Of a stretch of DNA of 64,000 nucleotides, positions 10,951 to 22,775 are shown one piece after another; the first letter of the stretch is position 1; each line of letters starts with the position of its first letter. The notes beneath the pieces were generated by a model. That model was not told the DNA's origin. It ran no database searches and worked only from the letters and a program-made list of their open reading frames with translations. The translations under genes and the position numbers were made by a program. Source of the stretch: Nissolia schottii (Eukaryota; Streptophyta; Magnoliopsida; Fabales; Fabaceae). Where the stretch lies: the NCBI GenBank assembly GCA_003254905.1, contig QANU01063901.1:205365-269364 (forward strand), written 5' to 3'.

Positions 10951-12468
10951 TTATTAGTGATTACAACTTGAGGATATCGTGTTTAATATCACTTAAATCC
11001 ACGATTAAAATTAAGATGGGTTTTCCAAATTTTTGGCGATATTGGCTTCTATTGTCGGCCTACTATAAATTCATCTCTTAAAGACAGAATGTATGTGCCA
11101 TTAAAAAGAAAAACGAAAAAAAAAAGAGTGGGGGCCGAAGTAACATGCTTGGGCATTTCCTTTAATCTTCTACGGGCCTCAGTATCCTCCTTTACCCGTA
11201 ACCACACCCCAAAAGAGGGATTCAACTAAATATGAGCAGAAAAAGAAACCAAAAAAAATATAAAAACAAATCCTTAACGTGGAGAAAAGCAGTGTATTGG
11301 GCTAGCTTTCTTGCCCCATACGATAATCTAGCCTCCTCTACAGTTCAAATTCAATTTTGTTTGGACCAAGAATATATACAAGTTAGCCGAAAGAAAAATA
11401 AAGTGAAAGGAAAAGCATTTATGCCATTTTTCACCTTTTTTTTCCTTTTCTTTTCTGGTCCTTGTAGATGGAAAAGCTTGGGGACGGAATTTGGATTACT
11501 CATACTTGTTCATCTCACATTTTGCACACAATTTGCATGCTTCCTTACTAAGAGTAATTAATCCAAAGTTCACTGACTATTACTGCAAAGAGCAAACTAT
11601 AAACTACTGCAAAAACTCAAAAAAAAATGTATTAGTAACTAACTAAACATTTGATATTGATTCTCTCTTAATTGTTAATAATGTCTCATTGGGAAAACAG
11701 TGAATATCTGGAGGGAAAAAAATCACCATAATAATAATAATAAGTTTATTTGTGATTGTTAAATTATCAAGTTAACTCGTAGTTAAACTTTTATGAGTTT
11801 ATGATTCTACTACACCAAACAAGTTAATACTCATGTAACTCTCTTTTTAGTAAACTTGTACAAGTTTAAGTAAAATTTCAATTTTACTAGTAAGTTTATG
11901 AGTTAAAATCTACTTACGAGTTTATAAGTTTATCTCAAAATATATAGGTTTGGTAACTTTGTTAGATACTTAGTTGACTTTGTTTATGTTAGATAATATC
12001 TATGAAGTTTATTAAGCCAATTTTTATATTTATCATAATTGAGTTATGTTTTATTGAACTATAAAATAATACATGTACAGAATAAAGTATGACATATCAA
12101 CTAAGTGTCATGCATTAAGGTATATTTTATGATATTTATTTCATTTCTTTTATTTTAAAATTAACATTATTCGATGTCAATTATAAATATAACATTTAAT
12201 CATGTTTAATTCCTAATTACATTACTTATAACATATTTTTTTACGTATATAAACTCTTACGAGTTTACAATTTGAGTTTGTTAAAATTTCACGAGTTTAC
12301 TTAAATTCTAAAGTTTGAAAACCTTGAGTTTTTCTATGCTCACTTGATTTAGTAGGAATAAATTCACATCAAAATAGAATAAAATTTGTATATAATTGTA
12401 TGAAAATCTTTTACATGGACAAGGCATTAAAATTAAATATTGTAGATATTCTCATAGAAATATTTTTA
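10951..12468. other. AT-rich intergenic DNA with a CGAGTTTA-type repeat
   Basis: No gene is supported. A 109-codon lysine-rich frame at 11232-11561 has low-complexity composition and no recognisable domain. From about 11758 to 12350 the words GAGTTTA, ATAAGTTTA and TCAAGTTAACTCG recur. They resemble the repeat at 54205-54300, so an old dispersed element is likely. Confidence 0.45.
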
Positions 12469-14258
12469 GGGTTAAATAAGTTTTTAAACCCTAAAAAATC
12501 ACAAATTTTAGTTTTTGTCCTTAATAAATAATTTTTGGGTATCAGTCCCTAATAAATTCACTTTTTCTGTTTTTTGTCCATATCGTTAATTTGGTCTATT
12601 AACTGCTTACATGGCGGACAAAGATCAAAGTCAGTTCTACTTATGTGGCACCCCATTAATTATCCACGTGGCATACGAAATTGCTTAAAATATTTAGTCC
12701 CTAATAAATCGCAAATTTTGGTTTTAACAAATCACAAATTTTGGTTTTAGTCCTTAATAAATTGAAATTTTTAGTTTTAACCACTAATAATTTTTTGAAT
12801 TGTTTTTTGTCCTACCATTAGCTTGATTCGCTAACTGTTAACATGACAGTTAACTTAGACATATCACTCTCTCCACTCGACATTTTGAATCCATGTGGCT
12901 AGTGTCATGTGACTTACATGTGTCTCATAACCCAAACCCACAAGAAACCCATAAACCAACCCATCATTGTCCGAATACCAACTTAACCCATTTCACTAAC
13001 CCAAAGACTCATTTTACCATGTTTCATCTTTATCTTTCTCATTTCCCACATCACTACCAGTTGTCACCACTACCACCAGACTCAAGACTCAACACTCAAC
13101 AAAACTACATTGTCACCTCTCATCTCCCCTTTTTTTTTCCATTTCCCCCACCATCAACACATCGTCCCACCTTAACTCACACCCACCTGCAACCCCGACC
13201 ACTAAATCTTCACCCACATCCCTTCCAACTATCAAAATCCCAAAACCCTATAGCCAAAACCTTTACATTTCAAGATAAAATTGCAAAATAACAATCAAAA
13301 TAAAATTCAACATAAGTCACAACAAAACTTGGAATCAAAGTCAAGGACAAAACCACTATGCCACTACTGCCATGTTCTCATTTCCATTGTCGCTAAACAA
13401 CCACTGTAGGCCACATGGTTGCGACATAGTGTTGCTGAGCAATTTTCAGCAACATTTTGAGCAATGTTAAGGACGGGGTTGTATAACTCATGGTCAAGGA
13501 GGCGAGTCGTAGGGTTGATGTTGAGGTCCTAACTGCGGTAACGACGCAGTGATTCCTCATAGATTTGAGGATTGATAGTTGTTTCCTGAGGGATGAACAA
13601 CAATGACTTGTGGTAGTGGAGAAGTGAATTAAGGTGTCATTGCAGATGTCGTCGCCCCTTGCCTCACAAAAGATGTCATTGAGGAAGATGCAGCATTTGT
13701 GGTTTTTGCCTCAACAACGTTTTTTTTTTTTACGGGGAGTTGCAGGTGGTGGTGTGGTGGTCAAAGTATAGAACCGTGATGGTAGATGAGGGATGGTGAG
13801 CGGTGGTCATGGGGAACAGAAGGGGGTGATGGGAGATAAGAGGAGACAAGAGAGAAGGGGTGATTGTTGTTGTTTTTTTTTTTTTTTGCATAATTGACTA
13901 AATTAATGATAGGGGTGAAATACAAAAATTAAAACTTTTTGCAAACTAAAACCAGTTATTTTTTATTAAGGGTTAGATCCAAAATTTGCAATTTATTAGG
14001 CATTAAAATCAAAATTTATGATTTATTGAGAGCTATAAACTTATTTAAGCAATTTTTTATAACACGTGGATAAGTAAAGTGTCACATAAGCTGACTTTGA
14101 CTTTCGTCCATCACGTCAGTACTTAACAGATCAAGCTGACGGTAGAAACAAAAAACAAAAAAAATAAATTTATTAGGGACTAACACAAGAAAACTATATT
14201 CATTAAGAGCTAAGATTAAAATTTATAATTTATTAAGGATTAAAAATCTATTTTACCC
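12469..14258. mobile_element. Non-autonomous MULE with long terminal inverted repeats
   Basis: The ends are GGGTTAAATAAGTTTTTAA and, reversed, GGGTAAAATAGATTTTTAAT. They are flanked by the identical 9-mer ATATTTTTA (12460-12468 and 14259-14267), the duplication length of Mutator-like elements. Each arm is long and contains repeats of TCCTTAATAAATCACAAATTTTG-like words. The interior (12890-13900) is different: a C-rich Pro/His/Thr frame at 12893-13291 and a G-rich segment after it. I see no transposase. The interior may be captured host sequence, but I cannot name a parent gene. Confidence 0.85.
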
Positions 14259-14267
14259 ATATTTTTA

Positions 14268-15035
14268 TTAAAGAATCTTAAGTAACGATCAAAGCGGTTG
14301 AGGGTCTTAATTTCTCCTTAACAAAATGAAAAGAAGAGACTGAAAAAAACTGCCTAAGAAAGTTGGAATTCGTGCCAAACCAGCAAAGTCAATACGCAGC
14401 CGCAATTTTGGGCCTAATCCGAGTATGTAGTTGATGAATCCATCCATTCATCCATTTCTCACATAAAGCCAACGTCCACTTGGAGGCAAAGTACGTTCAT
14501 TATTAAATTGGTCACGTGCACTTTGATTACTTATAAACCAAGTTATTTTGTTAAGCCTCTTGGGTTGTACAAGTGCCTTTGTGTTAAGTGACACACTATT
14601 AGAGTGAAGTGAAGTTGTGTACAGTTCAAGCGTGAGACAATTGAGATTGCGTGATAATGTTTTATAATGTTTTCTTCATTAATCAAACAAACAGAAAACG
14701 AGAATAAATTAATCAATTTCATAGATCATTAATCGGTCTCTGCATTTTAACTTATTCAATGAGATCTTAAGCTAGCCGGGTCGATATTAGGCCTGAATTA
14801 TTTCTATAATAGGCACAAATTAGAGTTTAACCAACAATCACATGTGGGCGTTTATGAACCACATCCAAGGCCCTTCTTCATTCATTAAAGTAACATTGGA
14901 CTAGGAAGTTGACTATTATTGGCATTATAGAATGTCCTTTTAATCCATTCGTTATGTACAACATTTTAGATGTCTAGGGATTGATGTATAAATAATTGAT
15001 AATTTTATTATATTTTTTTGTTTTTTTATTCAACA
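14268..15035. other. Intergenic DNA, nothing recognised
   Basis: AT-rich unique-looking sequence. No supported gene, terminal repeats or tandem repeats were found in it. Confidence 0.4.
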
Positions 15036-15039
15036 GAAA

Positions 15040-15345
15040 TGTTAAAGAGAAATTACAACCTCTCATGGAGAATCCATATAGTTGTTGATAAGAAGAGGAT
15101 GAGGTCCAACAGGCGGCTCATCAAGGACAACTAAAGATCACTCATGACCTAAAGCATCCTTCTTAATTAAAAAAATTAATGCAAGCATTAGCTTCGCGAA
15201 GAGTGTGGCTCAACGAGATCTCCCAATTCTTAGCAAAGCAATCCTTAATGTTAGTTTAAAATTGCAGCCATTCACAAGCCGAATAATCTCTTGAGAATCA
15301 GTTTCACACTAAAGAGGACGGACACCGCGATCGATGCCAAGTAAT
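15040..15345 (-). pseudogene. LINE RNase H C-terminal remnant
   Basis: Minus-strand frames read CETDSQEIIRLVN, then IKDCFAKNWEISLSHTLREA, then LGHE*SLVVLDEPP with frame changes between them. The order matches the end of the RNase H domain of plant L1-type LINE polyproteins: the acidic 'ETDS' strand, the 'HxxREAN' region and the 'LVVLxEPP' tail. It is short, frameshifted and without the rest of the polyprotein. I did not find target duplications. Confidence 0.5.
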
Positions 15346-15866
15346 CCGAAGGCCATGCAATAGAGCCAGCAATGAAGAATGCCGCCGAAACGATTTGAAT
15401 TTACCGGCAACGAAGAATGGCACAACAATCACAGAAAATGTTGGCACTTATTCAGAGTCACACTAAGTTTCCATAACCATGACCCAAGAGTTAGGGACAC
15501 TGGATGTAGGGGGATGAGATGGTCGCTGATTGCAAAGCCACCAATGCGCTGACGAAATTGAATTTTTTTCTTTTTAGAAATATAATGGATGTAATAAATA
15601 TTAATTATTATACACCGATAATGTAAAACAGTTTTACACTGTCGTTTAATTATGTGTTGCCACATAAGTACAAGTGATTAAGTCTTACTCTCATTACTTC
15701 AAAATCTCTCTTACAACAAGTGATGGTTAGATAAGGGTATAAAACTTCTTTACCTGAACAATGCACAAAATGTTATAATCTCTTAATAATATATGTGAGT
15801 TTTCTTTACTAAATTTATCAATAAGATAACTGAAAGTTTTCATAATACATAGTTTTTCACATTTTC

Positions 15867-16151
15867 TTACAACCAATTATTTAATTTACTAGCAATAATG
15901 CTATTGAAAATTTCAAAATATTTATACGTGATTTTCTTATATCTCCCAACAATATAAAATAAATAAATAAATAAATAAATGCCAATAACAGTAATGCATG
16001 TGATACAAAAGGCCAAATTGAGAGGCACAATTTTCTTGTTTGAGGACAACCAAGCACCACTATCATCATCTTTTTCCTCCCACAGTGCCTTTGCCTCAGC
16101 AGAGCCATCACAAAATTCAGAATGGCAGATTTTAAGGGGCAAATCTTCCAA
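15867..16151 (-). other. Unrecognised small reading frame, doubtful
   Basis: A 94-codon frame on the minus strand starts with ATG and has a mixed-composition N-terminal half (LPLKICHSEFCDGSAEAKALW region). A strongly hydrophobic helix-like stretch follows (around residues 46-68, encoded over an ATTT/AAAT microsatellite at about 15957-15980). The hydrophobic part is partly repeat-encoded, which argues against a real protein. It could be an exon fragment or chance. I recognise no family. Confidence 0.12.
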
Positions 16152-17711
16152 GACAATGCATATACTAATTATATAATATTGTAGCTTTTGTACTCATAAT
16201 ATATATAACCTGAAATAAGCTATTGGAAGCTCAATTTATATTTATTGCAACCATGAAAAAATGTGGTGTATTAATTGCCTGAGTAATGTCAACGATCTTT
16301 TTAAAAGGAGGAGCGTGTGAAAAAGGGGTTATGATGGATGTGTCTATTGTGGGCGGTGCCATCATGCTCAAGTGTATAGAGTATAATAAAATCCTGGTCT
16401 TTTTTATAAGCTTGCTTGCCAAGATTTATCATGGTCAACTTTTGTCCTAGAAAAAAAAGGTTGTAAAATGAAAAAGAAGGTAAAAAAAAAATAAAGTGAG
16501 CAAGTTACAAGCCAAAATAGCATAATGAGCATCATTAATCTTTGTTGAAATTACTTGATCTATGATAAAAACAACTTAGTATCACAATATTTGACTTGAG
16601 TTTAACAACTTGAATTAGTTTTTAGAAAATAGTAACTTAACTTACTTAAAGAATATATAAAATAATTTGATTGAATAACATTTTAATTGTAAAATTTATT
16701 TTATTAGTGTATATCAATTTTTTTTATGTCTTGAATTTTGATGCAGTGAAAAAAAAATATTAATACAATTTTATCGCATTTCTAATACATATGACATTTT
16801 ATATTATCATTCGATTAAATCTTGTTATATAGACATGAATAATTGACTCTCTCACTTACTACTTAAATAACCACGCATATAAAATAATTTAATTAAATGA
16901 CAACATAAAATTAGTTCATACAAAATTAATCTCATATTTCAATTATATTATATTTAAATATAATTAAATTCAAATAATAATGAATTATATAATTTAAATA
17001 ATAACACGGAGAGATAGGAAGTTTCTCATATTTAAACGAAAAAAGAAAGAAAAAAACGTTGAACATCATATCAATGTTCATATTCACACAATCGCACCTG
17101 TGCTATGACTTACGTGAAAGAATCAAAATATTGATTAGAAAATAAAATAATGATAATGAGTTTGTAGTTTAAAAAGAAGAAAGAAGCGGGCAGCAGTTAA
17201 ACTCTAACTATATTTAAATAATTAAAATAATATACGTATAAGTACGTGTGAACATGCAAAAACAGTCAAAAAAACTCTCCAAAATCCGAACAAACTTGTT
17301 TTGTCCTATAGGCAAAATCTCTTCTGTCAGGCATGAAGATCAGTTGAAGACAAATAAAGCAGAAATGTCCTGAACATTAATAATAATAATAAGGTCTCAT
17401 TATTCATTAATGGCTCACTCCTCAGCGTTCGGTGCTGCTTTTTGAAAAATTCAAACCTTGTTTTATCAAAAGTGGGGGGAATTAAGCTTAAATTGAGGCT
17501 TTAATTAACCCACTCCATGGTGTTAGCAATAATACTATTGGAGTTGGACCCGTAGACAATTAACCTCCCAAAAGTCTTCTCAAACTTCAATTAATTATGG
17601 TATTATTTGCGCGTCTTATTATTCTCTCCTCGTATTAGTTGTCAAATCTCTGACTTATTGGCTAGAGTTAGATGCAAAACAAGCACGCTAAGTATTTTTT
17701 TTTTATGTAAG
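16152..17711. other. AT-rich intergenic DNA
   Basis: Long AT-rich sequence with short TTTTACA/TGTAAAA-type inverted motifs typical of small MITE debris. No gene is supported. Confidence 0.4.
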
Positions 17712-17728
17712 GCATATGGAGATATTAT

Positions 17729-17912
17729 TTTTTAGGTTGCTTGCTCGGTATCTAAGGCTTAACCTTGACTAATCCGGGTCGACCCGGGTCACGCACCTGG
17801 CTATGGCGGGTGAGTCTCCCAGCGGGGATAACTGCGTACACAAGGTCTCGAACTCGGGACCTTGCTTAAGCAATACCAAGCCGCTTACTACTTGGACCAA
17901 CTCCCCGTTAGT
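17729..17912 (-). mobile_element. tRNA-derived SINE
   Basis: It is 184 bp and flanked by perfect 17-bp direct repeats GCATATGGAGATATTAT (17712-17728 and 17913-17929). Read on the minus strand it begins near AACGGGGAGTTGGTCC, contains an A-box-like TGGTCCAAGTAGTAAG and a B-box-like GAGTTCGAGACC, and ends in a short A run. RNA polymerase III would initiate from such internal boxes. Long target duplications and an A tail are the signature of L1-type retrotransposition. Confidence 0.9.
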
Positions 17913-17990
17913 GCATATGGAGATATTATGAACATTTATGATAATATATTCTTAAAAGCATTCCTAATATTATTCTCTCTTTTTTAAGGT

Positions 17991-18025
17991 TATCTGCCCG
18001 GTATCCAAGGCTTAGCTTTGATCCG
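17991..18025 (-). mobile_element. Truncated SINE 3' fragment
   Basis: AAGGTTATCTGCCCGG followed by TATCCAAGGCTTAGC matches the 3' end of the SINE just upstream (AGGTTGCTTGCTCGG, TATCTAAGGCTTAAC) in the same orientation. Only the tail is kept, so it is an independent 5'-truncated copy. Confidence 0.6.
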
Positions 18026-19165
18026 AAATATCATTATTTTTAAACATAATTATCTTTCAATTTAAATAAAGAATTTGCATATTAAAATAGTTATTTTTGA
18101 GAATAAAAAAAAGTTAAAATTTTAAAAATAAATTTTGAGGTCAAATTAAGATAAATAAAAAATAAGCAAATCTAAATATTAAGCTTATATAATACTTCGG
18201 TGGATAAATAAAAAATTTTGATTTTTTGTTTTTGTGCTTAATAAATTAGTAGATCACGATGGTATGTCCAAAATACTTTTAGGACATCTGTACACATACC
18301 GCTAACGACCAAATACAACTGAACACGAGCCAAAATACAAGAACACATAGGGCATGGGAGCACAGCACATACACGACACATACACACACTCAAACACCGG
18401 CCACACAAATGTGGTCAAGGGCAAGAGGATTTGGTCAAAGAAAAGGGTCCACAAGTCAAACAAGCTTATCCCTTAATCATGTTTATCTTATTTCTTTTTC
18501 ATTTAAATTTTGGGCCAAAATTGGCCAAGAGCTCACGACCTGCTTGCCTATAAATAGGCAGGCCATTGGCCTTAAAAACTCAAGATATAGCTCTCCTAAG
18601 TTTAGTAGTGTCACGTGTTCGTTCATCGCTCGCACTCTACAGCAGTGTTACACTTTTCCCTCATATTTCCCCTTAAGAAACCGTGATCCTCACCACCCTA
18701 TTCTCTCAAATTTTCCTTGGTTTCCTATAGGGAAACCCTAGCTTATGTACACTAGGATATCATTCATGGCAAGTCAAGAAAGCGTTGAAAACAACAGGGC
18801 TTCCGGGACTTCGACAACAAGCCATTGTTATCAAGATTGAGAAATTGTCTACAAGTGGGTAATCCAATTTCCCACTGTCTATGTGGCATGTTTGTGATAG
18901 TTTATGTTAGGTTTATGTGGATTGTAGGTGAAACTAACTTCAATCACCTCTTGGTGGTCTTAGGGTTGTTTATGTGATGTTATGCTTGATTATGCTATAA
19001 TATGTTGCATGCATGTGCTCTATGATGTTTTAGAAGAGAGATATATAGTTTTGGTGGATGGAAACTTGGGATGGAAGCCCTAAGAGGTGGGCATGGAAGT
19101 GGCTTGGAGGAAAGGTGAAAGAAAAGAAAACTAGCAAAGTTGTGACCTAGTTTTCACGCCCAGGG

Positions 19166-19270
19166 CGTTGAGCGACCAAAGAGGTCCGCTGAGCGGCCTG
19201 AGGCTGAGATCATAGTGCAACTATGGTAGGGTAATTGAGCAACCTGAGTGTTCCCAAGGGCCGCTAAGCG
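19166..19270 (+). repeat. Degenerate CGCTGAGCG array in element E
   Basis: Four cores start at 19166 (CGTTGAGCG), 19187 (CGCTGAGCG), about 19233 (AATTGAGCA) and 19262 (CGCTAAGCG). The first spacing is 21 bp. The array is more eroded than in C or D but sits in the same part of the element. Confidence 0.65.
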
Positions 19271-20498
19271 ACTAGAGAATGTCCCCAAGTGTGAGTAATC
19301 AAGCTTTAAGGATACGCGTGAACATAAAGGGTGTTGAGGAGCAATGGGTAAGATATGGGTTTAGAGCAAATAGGTCTTGAGGGTCTGAGTCAGAGAAAAC
19401 AAGTACTAGACCAAATGTAACGTGTATATCCTCATAAAAATGACTATGGAACTGTGTGTTGTAATTTTGTAACATGCATCATGAGGACTCGGTGGTCATT
19501 AGTGCTTTAGGATGACTGTAGATAACTAGAAAGCAAGCACCTAATGTTTTAAAGATCATAACTGAATCCTAGGGAAAAAGTGATGTCTCAAGAAGGTTTC
19601 GGCCACAAAGGGTCCGGTATACCTTGAGGAACGTACATGGCTATGTGATTAGGGTTATCCCCTTTTTTGGCACATCTACAGACAAGCCCCTCGCCAGTCC
19701 GGCAAGATGGATTGGTTAATGATTTGAGCGCAGGCTTAAACCTGATCTTATGGCAAAGCTGAGATGAAAAGACGTCACAACGAATCTAAAACGCCAAGAG
19801 CGTATAAAGGGCCCAAAGAGATGTTAAGGATGTACGAGTCCACTCCTGGTAGCGTTGAGAGCACCGACCCTTAGCCATCCCACTAGGTGGATGGTTATTC
19901 TTATTGATTATTGATGGATTATGCTAGATGCATTCGTGGTTCGCTACCACTCAGGTTATAGTGCTGCCTGGTCGTCATCAATATGGAAGTTAGAAGCAAG
20001 TTGTAACCGAAGGGGGCGACGGTCCCACGTTATACAAAGGTGAAAGGACATGATGTAACAAGAAGGACGCTGCCTCCGAGCACGTAAGAGAACCCCCTGA
20101 CCCCCATGCACAAGTTTGTGCTATGTGTATGTATGTAGCTATATGTATGTATACGATAAGATCAGGAAACTAAGGTTTCACTAGACAATCCCCATAAGAC
20201 TAAGAGAGTAGGGGTTATACGATACATTACCCAATCCGGTATGATTAATAAGCACGATAAGTTCTTACTAGATGAAATATGAAGACTAGATTTCGATCAC
20301 CTAGCTAGTAATGTAGATAAAGCTGCTCGGGATTAGAAAGACATAAAATAAGTAGGACATTTAGTATGTATGACACTTAGAGACCTTCTGAGCGGCCTGG
20401 ATCATAATCGAGTTAAAGAAAAGCTATCTTACACTAAGGGTTTCTACTGAGGACGCAGTGTTCTCACCCCCACTCGTTTATAACTCCAAGAACCCCCA

Positions 20499-21108
20499 AT
20501 GACTTCTCTACCGGGCAGCAGGCGGAAGATTTTAGGAGCCAATTTATGGATTGACCCCATCACCGAGGTCATCACGGAGGCGTACACCTATCTGCCATCT
20601 CATGCTTGGGATGCCCCTCTACCAATTCTAGCACCTTCCTCAAACCTGTCCATGGGCCCGGATGAATTGCCTACTATGTCTACCTCGGTCGACGAAGGTG
20701 AACCTGCCCCATATGAGAAGGATGTTGAAGTGGACCCAAACTACCTACGCCCTGAGTATCTACCTCGTCCTTTCAAGTGTGGACCTCACAAGCAGGTTGT
20801 TCCCCCGATCCTATAGCCATTGGCACCTCGGACACACGATCATGAAGCAAGACCATCCACGCGCTGACTTGGGTTATTCACAGTCCTAGAATCCCCTAGA
20901 GAATCGGATGATGAAGACAACTCGCCCATCTACACCTCCCCTGAGGAGGAAGAAGAGGGGAAAAAGAAGAGGAAGACCCAGAGGAAAAGCAAGAGGAGCC
21001 TTGATTACCTACTCATCGAAACCCCAGCACAGTTAGGAAGCCCCTGTGAACCGTTTTATACGGGCCAAATGAGTAATATCCCGTTAGCCCTAGTTGTGTA
21101 CCTGTAAT
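20499..21108 (+). pseudogene. Element-encoded acidic/basic reading frame of unknown function
   Basis: One frame runs 203 codons from ATG at 20499 to TAA at 21106-21108 and is broken only by TAG at 20814-20816 and one TGA near 20868. The first part is proline-rich and includes PNYLRPEYLPRPFKCGPHK. The last third has an acidic block (ESDDEDNSP, then PEEEEEG) followed by a basic block (KKKRKTQRKSKRS) that looks like a nuclear signal. Elements C and D keep only a short acidic tail at the matching place. I do not recognise the protein. It may be a relic of a transposon-encoded nuclear protein, or a captured exon. Confidence 0.4.
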
Positions 21109-21369
21109 GTAATGACCTGTAATTACTATTTGCTAATCTATGTAGAATATGTATGTGCTATTGTAAATGTTATGTTGTAAATGGACCGTGTATGTTAAAG
21201 AATAGTTGCCTACTTTGCTTAATGGTATATAAATGTTGCGAGAACGTCTAAGCCCAAGGCTCTAACGCTTGTATTATGTGCTATTCTACGCATGGCTCAT
21301 ACATTCTGTATTACACAAGCCATTGTTGCCAGCAGAGAGCAAAAGTTAATTGATTCTGGATCGAAAGGG

Positions 21370-21545
21370 CAAAGGGATGAAAAGTGGTGGTGCAGGTGGA
21401 AGACGTTGTTGCAGTGGTGGGATTGGAGGAGGTGGAAGTACCGGGCTTAGGTTTGACACCAGCGGTGGCTTTGGAAGAAGCAGAGGTGTTAGTGGTGGGG
21501 TAGGCAGTGGCGGAGGTGGAGTGGAGCTGGTGGTGGTCTTGGTGC
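21370..21545. repeat. GGT-rich minisatellite-like tract
   Basis: Iterated GGTGGTGG and GGAGGTGGA words give glycine-rich or His/Thr/Ser-rich frames on the two strands. The composition is repeat-driven. I do not call a gene. Confidence 0.55.
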
Positions 21546-21599
21546 TGGATTTTGTGTTTCAAAGTGATCAAGGGTTTCTTTATTGAAAACATGAGGAAA

Positions 21600-21790
21600 A
21601 AAGAGAGAACAAAGAGTTTTTATTTGGGTAAAAATATTTGTTTAAGAGATGTCACCAACTACAGCTAAATAACAACAAACCGCCACAAACTTTTAACCAT
21701 CGTGGTGCCTAAAGTGAACCGTTAGGAGATGCCGAATCTCAATTTGATAGGAGCAATAGACTGCCGCTATTTACCTATTTTCTGGTAGTG
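21600..21790. mobile_element. CACTA-type transposon end
   Basis: The segment ends at 21790 with TTTTCTGGTAGTG, the reverse complement of CACTACCAGAAAA, close to the CACTACAAGAAAA end of plant CACTA elements. Subterminal AATAGCGGCAG-type words (complement strand) fit the usual subterminal repeats. The partner end is not identified. Confidence 0.45.
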
Positions 21791-22344
21791 ATATAAGAAA
21801 CCTTTCTTACTAAATAAATTTGTTCTTTGATGTTCAAACTTCAAATGTAGAGGGGGGAAAAAAGCATTATTATAAAATATATATTGTAGTAGTTGGTTAA
21901 TTTTCCTTCTTCTATCTATGTCGTCTTGAAAGGGAGTTGTTAGAATCGATTGAAAGAAATCACGTGAGGACGTGGCGAAGGCAGGAGTGGGTTGGCCAGC
22001 TGAAGTAGCAAGTCAAATCACACAGCAACCTTAATTAATTAATAATTAATTAATTTAATAAAAAATATAATTAATATAAAATTAATATAAATCCCATTGG
22101 GCCAGCCATTCCCCCGTGACGTTCGCCTTCAGTACCACCGCTCACATCTGTTTCCATTCACCACCTCTCTTCCCAGCGCGTATATTCCACCGCTTCCGAC
22201 ATTTCAATGTTTTTATTATTATTTTTTACGAGATGTTTTTATAATTCTAAAAATTGAGATTGTAATTGAAAGAAAAAAAAGAAGCTATCGTGTCATAATA
22301 TAAAATTAAGTGATTATATCCTTATTTTACTACTAAGGTGTTAG

Positions 22345-22775
22345 TGTTTAAATAATGATTTAATACTTATTTTTTAAAAATACATTTATAGTCCTTATAA
22401 AATTAAAGATTTTGGTATTTGGTCATTGAAAAAATTTATAGGCGTAGTTAGAAGGAGACGTTAAGTGCACCATTCGGAGCAATGCATTATCCACTAGATT
22501 AACATTACTTTCTGCAACATTTTATGCAATCATATTTATTATTATAATTTTTTTATTTTTTTAAAAGAAATCCTAATTTAAAGAGTCCCTATGACTCTTC
22601 CACACGCACACTCTCATTTCATCTGAATAATGTGAGAGAATTTTGCTAACATTTTCCTTTTTGTTTTTTGTTGATAAAATGCCATATATTCTATAAATTT
22701 TAAAAAAATTTCAAGGACCAAATATAAAATTTTTAATTTTATAAGAACTAAAAATACATTTAATTCTAAAATATA
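22345..22775. mobile_element. MITE with about 100-bp inverted arms
   Basis: The left arm (TACATTTATAGTCCTTATAA, then AATTAAAGATTTTGG) and the right arm read in reverse (TGTATTTTTAGTTCTTATAA, then AATTAAAAATTTTAT) are inverted relatives of each other. It is non-coding. The exact ends and target duplication were not fixed. Confidence 0.6.

Larger units (their letters stand above)
18240..21310 (+). mobile_element. Element E: truncated member of the LTR-like family
   Basis: It has the family's internal landmarks in order: GGTATGTCCAAAATA (compare 56519 in D), the donor-like GTGGGTAAT at 18855-18863, a CGCTGAGCG array, GCATGCATCATGAGGA-like sequence at 19463, and the 'CGCATGGCTCATA' segment at about 21289. 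Both true termini are missing: no TGTAACA start is visible and the 3' hairpin and TTTCA end are absent. It resembles B downstream of the array. It carries the longest open reading frame of the family (20499-21108). Confidence 0.65.

Noticed and set aside
11232-11561. 109-residue lysine-rich protein
   Set aside because: Low-complexity AT-rich composition, no domain, no splice or promoter context.
17729-17912. A functional tRNA gene
   Set aside because: It has A- and B-box-like motifs but no cloverleaf could be drawn. The A-tail and 17-bp duplications identify a SINE.
21311-21592. Glycine-rich protein or Ser/Thr-rich protein gene
   Set aside because: Composition comes from a GGT-rich tract. 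There is no signal peptide, conserved motif or gene context, and both strands are open.
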